A model generated the notes under the pieces. It was given only the letters and a program-made list of their open reading frames with translations. It was not told where the DNA came from and did not search any database. A DNA stretch of 64,000 nucleotides from Opisthocomus hoazin (Eukaryota > Chordata > Aves > Opisthocomiformes > Opisthocomidae), in assembly GCF_030867145.1 (NCBI RefSeq), contig NC_134454.1, positions 66,198,308-66,262,307 on the forward strand, written 5' to 3'. Shown piece after piece: positions 46,401-58,400 of the stretch. Positions within the stretch are counted from its first letter, which is position 1; each line of letters starts with the position of its first letter. The translations under genes and the position numbers were made by a program.

Positions 46401-49400
46401 TCCTCTACCACACAGCAAAATGTGTGTGACACTAGTGTTTTTACACAAGCAATATTTTTGTTTAAATTCCTAAATTTCAACAAGACTACTATAGAAGAAT
46501 ATTGCCACGTATCAACTGGTAAAATTGGCAAGCCACACTCAAAAAGGAAAATATGCTGAGAAATATTACTGTTCTTAAAAAGTCCCCTGTGCACTAAATT
46601 TATGGAGTTTGGGAGTGGGGCAGAATTAACAGCATGCTTTCCAACAGCTTACATCTGTAACCACTAGAGAGCAGCTTCACATTTCAATAAGCTGTCTTCT
46701 CTGTCCCACAACAAAATATGCTTTGCATCAGGTAAGCAAATTGTTTCTCCTGAATATATGCAAAATTCCTATTTACAAATAGTCTTACGAACTGCTTTCA
46801 CTTTCCTTAAGGAATGATAAAAGGAATGATACCAGAATGATAATTTTAGTTGATTGGCGTATGCCCCCTTACAGCTAGTCAAAGGGATGAACAAATGTTG
46901 GTTACTTGGCTGGAATCCATTGTTGATCATTTTTGCTGACTTAAAACTATACTGTATCTCTCCTCATGCAAATTAAACTCTTTAAAGTTTTTTTTTCCCC
47001 TACCTCTATCAGGTTAAAAGGGCTAATAAATAAAAAAATAACTAGCTTCTCCAATTTGTCCAACAAGCAGACACTGTTTATTTAAGTGGGTTCACCCCTC
47101 TCTCTCTCTTCCTTTAGTTGCCAAATTTTATAAAAACAAAATAAACAAGTACTTCAGGAGCTCAGCAAAATGAAAAAAACCCCAAACCCCAACAAAACAA
47201 ACCCCCCCAAACCCACTACACCCTCTTTCCTAACAAGCACAGGATATAAATAATAAACATGATTAAATCCAATAACAGGCTCAGAAGAGTCACAGCAAGG
47301 GTGATACTACTACCCATAGTGTTGTGTACAATCACAGGCAAGAATACGTGAATATTATTCATAAGGCTTAATTTTATATACCTGTTCTTGTCCGTGTTGC
47401 ATCTTATACTTTAGAAAAACTCCGCCATTTTAAATCCATGCAAACTTCGTCAAGGCAACTTTCAATAAATGTTCCTTAAATGAGCTCTGTAATTGAACTT
47501 GTGCCTTAAATGCTTGTTCCTTAAATGAGCTCTGTAATTACTGATATTTTTTTCAGACTTCAAAACATTTCAGAAGTCTGGTTTATAGATTAAGCCCCTT
47601 CGACCAGCTAATTTTTAATTACAAACAGAAATATCAAAACCGTTATTTTAAAAGAACAAAGAAACATCCAATAAATTCCTAGAATTTCCACATTATCATA
47701 TTTGCCAGCTGCCATATAGGATCATATCTCCATATTTCACAGTTCAGATTTTTCTGTTTCAGTCAGTCATATTGCAGAGAATACAAAGTAGACGATTATA
47801 TACACTTTCACTTTTAAACTCATAAATAAGTCTCAAATTGTTAGGTAAATGCTATTTTAAAATGCTTCAAGGCCAGAACAAAAGAAACACGTGCACACAA
47901 ACCAGACTTCTAAGATTCTACAATGACATGACTGGCTGGGTAGACGAAGGGAGAGCCGTGGATGTTGTCTACCTGAACTTCAGCAAGGCTTTCGACACAG
48001 TCTCCCATGATATCCTCCTAGGGAAGCTGAGGAAGTGTGGGCTGGATGAGTGGTCGGTGAAGTGGATAGAGAACTGGCTGAATATCAGAACTCAGAGGGT
48101 TGTCATCAGCGGCTCTGAGTCTAGTTGGAGGCTGGTAACAAGTGGTGTCCCCCAGGGGTCAGTACTGGGCCCAGTCTTGTTTAACTTCTTCATCAACGAC
48201 CTGGATGAAGAGTTAGAATGTACCCTCAGCAAGTTTGCTGACGACACCAAACTGGGAGGAGTGGTAGACACACCAGAAGGCTGTGCTGCCATTCAGTGTG
48301 ACCTGGACAACCTGGAAAGCTGGGCAGAGAGGAACCTGATGAGGTTCAACAAAGGCAAATGCAGGGTCCTGCACCTGGGGAGGAACAACCTCATGCATCA
48401 GTACAGGCTTGGGGTGGACCCGCTGGAGAGCAGCTCTGCGGAGAGGGACCTGGGTGTCCTGGTGGATGACAGGTTAACCATGAGCCAGCAGTGTGGCCTG
48501 GCTGCCAAGAAAGCCAACGGGATCCTGGGGTGCATCAAGAAGAGTGTGGCCAGCAGGACAAGGGAGGTTCTCCTTCCCCTCTACACTGCCCTGGTGAGGC
48601 CCCATCTGCAGTACTCTGTCCAGTTCTGGGCTCCCCAGTTCAAGAAAGATGAAGAACTACTGGAGAGAGTCCAGCGGAGGGCTACGAGGATGATGAGGGG
48701 ACTGGAACATCTCCCCTGCGAGGAGAGGCTGAGGGAGCTGGGCTTGTTCAGCCTGAAGAAGAGAAGGCTGCGAGGGGACCTAATAAATGCTTATAAATAT
48801 CTGAAGGGTGGGTGTCAGGAGGATGGGGCCAAGCTCTTTTCAGTGGTGCCCAGCGACACGACAAGGGGCAATGGGCACAAACTGAAGCACAGGAAGTTCC
48901 GTCTGAACATGAGGAAGAACTTCTTCCCTCTGAGGGTGACGGAGCACTGGAACAGGCTGCCCAGGGAGGTTGTGGAGTCTCCTTCTCTAGAGATATTCAA
49001 GACCCGCCTGGACAAGGTCCTGTGCAGCCTGCTGTAGGTGACCCTGCTTTAGCAGGAGGGTTGGACTAGATGACCCACAGAGGTCCCTTCCAACCCCTAC
49101 TATTCTGTGATTCTGTGATCTGTTAAATTAGATGCACATGTAAGATCTCAAGAACATCCATTACATGCCGCTTTAGCAGGAAATAAAAATTTAAGGTTTA
49201 CATATAAAGCATGATAGAAAGTATGGACAGATATAAAGGGAATCAAGTCAGGCAACCAATTTCATTTCAGTAAAGGTGACTACACTGCTGTAGTACCTGA
49301 ACAGCTACCACTGATGTATTAAATGTTTATTTTTCCTAACATGTTAAATGTAGACAATACAAGAACGAGCTATAAAACTGCATTAGCAGTGCACTGAAGT

Positions 49401-52400
49401 TTTGCTTCCCTCTGCATTCAGGGATTGCTGGGATTTTTGCTTCTCTGTCATTTCATGTAAGATTTGATATATGCATCCAGGCGAATGGAAGACCAGAAAA
49501 TGCACCTTTTGTTAGGGTTGCAACATGGTGAGATTTGTGACCGCCCTGTGGGACAAAGTGTCCCCACACTACAGCACAGTACTGTGCAAGCCTTAAAATA
49601 TCAAATGTTGTACCCAACTCAAAGTGGATCACAAGAACAGGTGCAGATGTTGTGCAGGTTTCTTTAGAAACAAACAAATCACACCCCTTCCTATCACCAG
49701 AAGTTATGCAACGTACAACAAACAAAAGCAAACCCATCCCTCCAAATACTTGGATTTCCAAAGAAAGATCATAGTTAAAAGTAATTTTGCCGAACATCTT
49801 CAATTAAATTTCTTTAGCTATCAGGGATATTGAAATATTTAGCATAATAATCACAAACCAAACTATATTCTTTCAAAAGAAATTAAAAAAGAAAAATCCA
49901 TCCAGCTGGCACAATCAAAATGTATTTTGACTGCCTTACTTTGCCTCCAAAGAAACAGGATCAGGCTAATAACATTCTACCCATTATTTAGCGATGATAT
50001 TTTAAACTGGTTTAGCTGGACAGCACAGATTACACTCTTCCAGTCTCTACTCAAATTCTTTGAAGGTATATAAATGTTCAGCTCTACAAATTAGCTCGGA
50101 TTCTTGATAGCATGTACAGTACATGAAGAATCTTGTTCATCATGTCTAGTTTTACCAAACCCTCCTGTGATTTCCTGAAATGAACAAGATTTTTAAGTGT
50201 TCTCATCTCACAGCAATAAATATTCATTCAACAATCTGTCAGATACCCAACTTCAAAAGACAACTGGCTTGAAGGCAAATACATGTTAATTATGGCTTTT
50301 GAATTCTTCACAAATTGAAGATCTAGACCTATACCTCTGAACAGATTTTACTGATTTTCTTTTGCTTGTTCTTAAGGAGGAGAAATAGGGGGGGAAAGGC
50401 AGAACAGAAAGATTAAGAAGTGTAAGGGTATATTGTAGTGTAATACAAACACAATGCTGCAATAAAAATTACCTGGCCTAAAAGAGCTGGCCTTGCAGTC
50501 CAGCAGGTCAATGTGACATTATTTAATGTATTCTAAAGTAACTGGACCAAGCTGGCAAGTATGATGTAAAAACAACAGGGACTTTTTTCTTTGGGGGAAA
50601 GGTTCATTTATAGTCTACCATATGACTGTTTCTCAGATACTCATCACAAACACATTTATCTTTTTTAAGGCAGTATCAGAAGTACATTTTCACTGGTAAT
50701 TAAAAGCAGTTCAAAACAGAGTATTTTACTTACTCTGTATCCAGGTAACAGAAAGGTAGAAAAGTTTTAAAGTTGTTATTTTTACCTTTTCTAGCTTTTT
50801 AGCCTCAATATGTCGCAGCACCTGTTCCCTCCAGTCGTGAGGGACTTTACTTTTTCCTGGGGTGTCTAATAAAGAGTGCTCAGAGTTAACCCTTGGGTTT
50901 GATCTCTTTGAAGGGCTAGTCCGTGAGTAATTGAAGTCACTAACTGACATAGTTCTTTCTGGTATTTCATTCACTGATGGCCGAGCACTCTGTGGTCGGG
51001 GTACATTTGGACCATCAATGCTGTATGCCCTGGCAGAAAGAGGTCTCTGCTGCCCTGACATTACTGGTGGAGCTCTTCCCATTGAATGCAAATCTCTGTA
51101 CGTTAAATAGTCCCCTTCGGGAACCTGTGTCCTCCTTGAATGTCCAGTATCCCCAACATTTATAGAAGCTGTAGAAGACACACTGCTCTGCCTTTGAAGG
51201 GTGTGTCTTGTTGCTCCAGGGAGCAGTCTATCACTCGGTGGAATAGCCCACATATCTGTATGTCTCCCAGGCATCCGCTGATGAGTATTATACACAGCAC
51301 TGGCTCGGACATTGTTATGATTGGAGAAATTCATATTGGCAGAATGCTTTACATAGCTGGGGGTTTCTGCACTGTCAGACCTAAGCAGACGTGAAGGAGG
51401 CAAGCTGCCTTGTTCTACTTGAGTGCTTTGTTTCTGGGACCACAAGGCGTCCTTCGCTGTTGCACTGCTGCTGTACTGAATATTATACTGGGGAGCACAG
51501 AACATCTGTGCACCACTTGTCACTGATCCTCTCACCACATTAGCATCTTCAGGATTGTGATTTGAGTCAAACTTGAGCACAGTTTTTGTAGAAGACACTA
51601 AATCAGATGATGACGACGATCCAGGAAAAACCTGCAAAGGCTGATCATACAGAATAGTAGCGGATTTACTTCGGACTATGTTTTTTCCATCTGCACTATC
51701 AGATGCTGATTTTACCACTGAGTTTGGCTGTTCAGATCCATTCTCACTGACGATATCGTAGACTTTCAGACCACCTGTGTCCATACTGGTGATGCTGTGA
51801 GATTTCATCACAGGACCACTTCTCTGTGGGGACAAATCTTCAGTGCTCCTCGAAACAGAGAGCTCAGCAGAATCGCCATCAACTGTAGTGCTTCTCATCA
51901 GTTCATCTTTATTGGAAGACTCTACTGCTTCCTCAGGATATCCATTTACTTTATTTATAGGATATTTATTTCCATTTTCCAAGGGCTCACTTTCTTCTTC
52001 CGTGTTGTTATTCAAGAATCCCTTTACTGAAACTATTTCCTGTGTTTGTAATGTTTCTACAGGAACTGGCACTGTCTCTTCACTAACTAGCTTATTGATA
52101 TTCATGTTTATTTGGTCTAATTTGCGTGACTCCTCTGTAGGAGTGCTTAGATCAACACCTTTTCCTATCAAGCCCAATCTTTCTTCAATGCATAATTCAT
52201 ATTCAGACAAATTTGTAACCTTCTCTTGCACATTCATTCTCTCTTCTACTGTAATGCTCAATTCGCCTCCATTTTGCAAAAGATTATTCAAATTCTCATC
52301 TTCCCGCCTGGAAAAAAACATGGCTCTTAAAAAAGGAACCAACGTATTCCTTTAAGAACTGTTTTAGAAAAAATAATCATTAACATGCAACACAGCCATA

Positions 52401-55400
52401 CTGTGCACAAAAAACAGGACAAAGACCAATATACAGCCAGATTTATGACTAGCTATCTCACCGTTACAAAAATACATTACATATAGGACTCATTTGGCAA
52501 CGTTTGTGTCATCTGATTTCAGAAGTTTGTTTAAATTCAACAGGAATTATGAAAAAGTTTAAAAGTATCAAAAAGTACGAAGTGACAATAGCTCAATTTT
52601 TTTTACCAAATACTTGCAAGTTCCATGACAATGGTCAAACACCTTGTTTCTATTGGCAATTTTTAAAACGGCATTTCACTAAAACCTCAAGAAAAGTAGC
52701 AACCTGCAAGTCCATCTTTTATAAGTTTATAAAACCCTTTTATAGTTATGTTGGTGATGAAATTGATCTTCAAAATTATGCTAATGAAAGCAAAGAGCTT
52801 TTAAAACAATATGTTGAAGTATTTTGCAGGGATAACAAATTATAAGGATGAAATTATTACACGGTATTATTAAAACAGATGGGAACCACGTCTTGTATAC
52901 TAAAATTAGCCTCTGAATTTTATTGTCCTTTTTTTTTGAGAACTATTCCATTATTTTTAAACATCAATTATACTATAAATTAATGAATTAAAGGAATGGT
53001 CACAATGTGAAAGATTAAGTAACATTTTTCTATTATATTTGCTCAGCAGTACACAGGATCTTACAAACCTGATCTTGGATAAAACAGCAGCATGTGTTTC
53101 TTTGTCTGGAGAACAGAGAGAAATATCTTGGCTACTATCAGTATTTAAGGAAACAGAATCTGACATTCGAGAAGGAGAGGAACAGTTGCTGTTATTCTGA
53201 TTGCTATTGTGGATAGCTTCATCTGATAAGGAATCAGCATCGTTTGAATCTGAAATAAAAATGTGCCAATTAGTGAGACACATACATCTGTTTAATAGCC
53301 ATTTAATGTGTACCTTACAGTATTTAGAAATTGCCTCTTGTTCTTCAGTAATTCCTACTACTGTAAACTAAAACGTAAGCCGACACCTTCGCAAACTTCA
53401 TTTAAACTTACAAAAGACTGTTGGCAATAGTTCCTCTTTTTTTAAATATCTGGCTCAATATAAACAGCCCTCACCTGTTTATGAAATTTAACATATTGCT
53501 TTGTTCCAAGTTTCCCTGGCATAAGCTAGTGCTACATTATGCAATGTGTCCCCAAAACATCTATCCCATTGTACTTCTGTTTCTGGAATGATTTCAAAGT
53601 TACATGAATGTTAGCCCCTATGAACATGAAGTACACTGCTTCACATGCAGGATTTTGAAAGTGTACACAGCTTCTGATTTTGAACATTACATCATTGTTA
53701 AATAGCTATTTATTAGACCAAGCACTCTGGGAAGATCTACATCACTGGATAAGCTCTGTACAGTTTCATAAATGTAAAAAAAACAGGAAAGAAAAATGCT
53801 CTTCTCCAGAGCTAGAATCCAATGCACTCCCATGCTTTGAAGATCACTGAGGACAACATTTTCAGAGTAATTTACACCTGTACACACTGATTCTTGCATA
53901 ATGTATGCAAACGTACATACTATATCCATATAAAAAGAACTTTTTGTGTGGGACTTCAAGCCAGTCATGATTTTGATATAAGTGTACAAAGAAATACATT
54001 TAAATTTCTCCTTCAAGACACAGTTACAGGTGCCAAAAAGCCTAAGTTTTGTGCAACTAATGTCCATCTCCAGAGACAAGAAAGAAGTTTTGACTCAGTA
54101 CTTTAGTCTGGCATAAACCCCCAAAGATGGCGTTGATAAACATCAATCTTTTCACCTGCATGTGATCCTCAGCAGATTCTTCCTGCTACATCCATGTGGT
54201 TTTCTTTCATCTCCCCTAAATCTCACCCTTTTACATCTAATGGTCAGAAAAGCCTTTTGTCCTCGAAAGTACTGGACAGAGATATTCTGTGAAGCAAAAG
54301 AGAAATTGCTCTCCAACTTCTAAATTATCTTTTCTCTCATTCCTAGGTCATTCCTTACTCTTAAGGAAATGGTTACCCAGCCTGAAATTATCTTTCAGGG
54401 AATACAAAACTTAGCTAATGATGTTCTGAAGTTTCCTGTTAGAAGAAAGAAGAAAATTAACAGAGTAAAGTGACTCTGGAGAAAGAGCTGCCACAAGAGA
54501 AGTTTCTTCTTAAACCTTAGGAAGAGAGCACAGAGTCTGTGCGAAATTTAAACAAGTGATATTGCTGCCTACAGCAGCAATAATCCACAATATCTGAGGA
54601 AGGGGCGAAATATGGCATATTTCCATATATACCACTTTCTGCGATCCTTAAGTGTATTCAGAGCGTGTTCAAGCTAACAGTCCCCCAAAACACACACATC
54701 TCCTTTCTCCCTCTGCTTTTAAACCAATGACAAGAATCAAGAAAATTAGGATGTCAACACTGCTTTCTTTACCATACACTCAAGTAGAAGATACTGCAGA
54801 ATTTTTCATCTGCTTTCATTGCTTAACTAGAGAATTGATCATCTTTCTTTTAACACAAACAAATTAAATCTACTTTTACGTAACTCAACTGGAAAAACTA
54901 GCCACTTTGAGTCAAGAAATTATCAGAAACACACAACATTTCTATTGCTTTTTATGGTATCTAACCTTTTTTGTTATTGCTAAGAGCTACCACTTTTGGT
55001 TGGTTTATAGAGGTTTCTATCAGTGGTGGTCGCATTTCTGCCATTTTCATCTCTTCATCAGACGAGAGTTCTTCTGACTCCTGCTAAAGGAAAAACAGCT
55101 TTATGCTGTGCATTTTAAAGAACTGCTTAAAGGCTAAGTAAATGCTATCTAAACTGTCACCCACCAAACAACAAAGGGGAAAACATAAAAAAACAACGTA
55201 ACAACTGTGTAGTGCATTTACAGTTCAAGTCAATTGAATTTAGTAGTATTTGCCACTGAATTAAGTAATATTTGTCACTGAATTTTCTTTAAGCAGCAGT
55301 ACATGCAGACTTGCGCTGTCATTGATGAACTCCATGAGAATGACAGTCAAAGCTGTAACTTCAGCTGCAAAAATCTACTTAGAGAAGCAGATGCAGCCTC

Positions 55401-58400
55401 TGTTCCATCATTGGAGAGAACCCCCAGCTGAGTCAGAAAGTTCTCACTGAACCAGCAGATGCCCCAGACTGACTAGCTGGCTATTGGTTTTGCAGAAATT
55501 AGATCAAACTAACACAGCTATAGAATCACATGATCAAAACAATCTTAGAAATGGAGAGCTCTGCTGTGAGAAAAGATGGAATGATCTTGGCTTGCCCAGT
55601 CTAGCAAAAAAAGAGCAAGTTAGCTTCAGTTTATATCTTTAAATTTACATTAGGGGTAAATTCCAGAAAGAAAATAAGTTATTTAACTTTGAGAACAATG
55701 GCAGAGGAATAAAGCAATGATGAATACATTTAAGCTAGAAATCACTAGTTCCTAACCATAAGATGGAGCTCTGTGCACTTATGAAAGAGATCAACTGACA
55801 AAGCTGCTGCAAGAGCAACCACGCAACTGATTCAGTATCCTACTGCCAGCCCTATATTCCTATCATCTTCAAGAAATGATTGTTTGCAGTAGTATTTTGA
55901 AAGAAAATAAGCCTTCATTCCCTAAAGAGGGAACTTCTTTCTAGTAAACATGCTCCCTATTACCAATGCTACAAAATTCATATTGCAGATTAAAAAATAG
56001 TCTGTCCATGTTCACTTTTTCTTACAAATTTCAGAACATTTAATGGAACCTACTGGAGTACCAGCTTTCCCATGATAGTAACTACCTGGGCAGTTCGTTG
56101 GACAGCAGGGAGGACAAACCTGACTGAGATGCAGCAAACAATCTATGATAGCCTTCATTAAGAACAAAAAATTAAAATCCATCTAGTTTTCAGTGCAGTT
56201 GGAGCAGACAACCTCTTCACTGCATTCACCACACTGCCCTTCCTCTTGGATGTGACATACAACCAGTGTAATCAGTGTTAAAATGAAAAAAATGACACCC
56301 ATGTGAAGTTTTGTGAAGTTTAGATACGTGGATTCAACTGCAACAGAATTACCACCAGGTTATCACATGGAAGTAAGGAATTCACTCTCCCTGACTGACT
56401 ACACATTGCTGCCTCATTTCCTTACTGGCATACAGCCAGCTACAAAGAACTGCTGTCACTACCTTTAGACAACTAAAATGATTTTCTGAGATAATGTTTT
56501 TAAACTAAAGAAAAATGTCAAAACCAGTATTTTCAGAAAGTATGTAGAAGCAGGAACACGCTAGTGGGGAAATAGCCAGCAACAGCCACAACTGCTCATC
56601 ACAAAGTCTCTTCAATAAGACCATGATATATATACATGTTCCACTGCTTACACAACACAGCCACAAGTTATCTCCTTTTGAAACTATGAAAAAAGCATTT
56701 TACAAGTTGTGACTAGCAACTGTCAAAGGGACAAGTTCCAAAATTTGTCGTAAGTCTGAAGCCTTCTAAATAAATCCATACATGCTGTTCGTCAGAGAGA
56801 AGTATAAAAAGCCTGAAAGTTCAAAATCTCCGAATTCACCTCTATTAGAGGTAAATACAATCCAAGTCATATTCACAAGAGCTCACTAAAAAACAGAGGA
56901 ATACATATATTTAAACCCACCTTTCACTTCTCACTTGAAATGAATGTGCGTAGTCACTTGGATACACAAGTTTTTGATTGCTCCCACTAATCAGTTATTT
57001 CAGTGACAACTGAAATTATTAATGAAGAACTGACAATCAAGCAAAACTGGAAAATTCTATTTAAGTATGAGTCTTTTTACAGTTTGATACTTAGGTCAAC
57101 TTTTTGTCAAGTTTCGTTTATTTTTCTTTAAATGCATGTGTCTTTCATTATGAACTTTTTATTAGATTTCTACTTTTACCTAATACAATCTGAAGTGAGA
57201 AAAATCTTGCACTGCAAACCATCTGTATTTATAGTACTTATGGACGGCAATTTTCTGCCGTTGTCAACATAAATTTTCATGTCCGAGAGTATGATGTTCA
57301 TCGCAATGCCATACCTCGAGTGTGTCTTCATGGCTGACAACTGCTTTTGTGTTCTGCAAGGTTTTAACAAGTGCAGTCATCTGTGAATTTGTGGTGCTGT
57401 GCTCAGCTTCTGGTTCAGTAGGCTTCTGCACAGAGCTTCCTGCTGAGTATTGCTTTCTCTCATCTGCTTTGTTCTTTATTGAAGCAGTTTCTGAAGTCTA
57501 CAGGATTAAGAACATAAGCAGAAAAAACATCCTGAAAGGTTTTCAGGAACATATGATATTTAGAGTTAACGTTATATATATTTTGGGAAACTATGGAATG
57601 GAAAATCTGAGCTTTGAAATCACAAAGTCTGAAATGCACCAGCTATGAAACGCAGAGAACTGTCTATAGATTACTGATGTACGCTCCCTACCCTGTGTCA
57701 ATCAATTTGATTCTCCTCTGTACTGGGGTCAATTTGTACCATTAAATTTCTAGCTAAATTAAAAAAAAAAAAAAAAAGGCCAAGAACATCTACGATGAGA
57801 CACATCAGCATCAAATGGTAGTCCTATCACCTATCATGCTACAACAGCCTGTTAGAGATGCCTGGCTCCTGTGCCAATTTGCTACAATTGCCTTCCCGAC
57901 TTCTCTTGTAAAACCTCCAGTCACAAGGGCACTGGTAAGATCCTCAGAGATTATCCTGAATTTCACTGTGAAGTCTGGTGTATAAAAGAGGATCACAGGA
58001 TGACAATGATGACATCCTCCAGAAACCAAAGAAGTCAGCTTCTTCAACACATGCACAGTTTGTATTTGTCTGAGAATCAAGGCATTTTTCTTGTTCTTAG
58101 CATCCGAGGAAAACTGCTGCTGCAAGGAGACATTTATTACCTCTTCACCTAAAGAAGTCTCTAAGTTCTGTTCTTCAATCTGACAATTTTTCTTGCTAAA
58201 GCATTGGCAGGGAGGGAGAAGTGAATTAAAAGCAATCAACGACACTCGACATCTTTGGAAGTTCTTGCAAAGTCAGAAGAGAATATTATCTCTAACCTTT
58301 ACCCCCACATCTTTTACAGAAATTGCCTGGCTTTCTCGTTTTGACTCCTTGGCAATATCTTCAGTAGATTCTTCATCCTTTAGCCGATGTACTATTGTCT

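Larger units (their letters stand above)
42010..50785 (-). other. ERBIN: Large ERBIN intron (8.8 kb)
   Basis: It lies between the large exon and cassette A. It contains the antisense CR1 copy at 47911-49121, a C12 run at 42416-42427 and a 25-bp direct repeat at 47470-47539. No further exon was recognised. The 140-codon plus-strand frame at 43078-43500 has no domain I know. Confidence 0.7.

Noticed and set aside
52504..52845. 113-codon plus-strand open frame rich in Lys, Phe and Tyr
   Set aside because: Looks protein-like at first sight, but is AT-rich intron sequence antisense to ERBIN without a recognisable domain or retroposon features.
57811..58245. 144-codon minus-strand open frame between two ERBIN exons
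   Set aside because: It does not connect to the flanking exons by the visible splice sites and has no match to the known ERBIN protein; only a 39-base piece is kept as a weak candidate.
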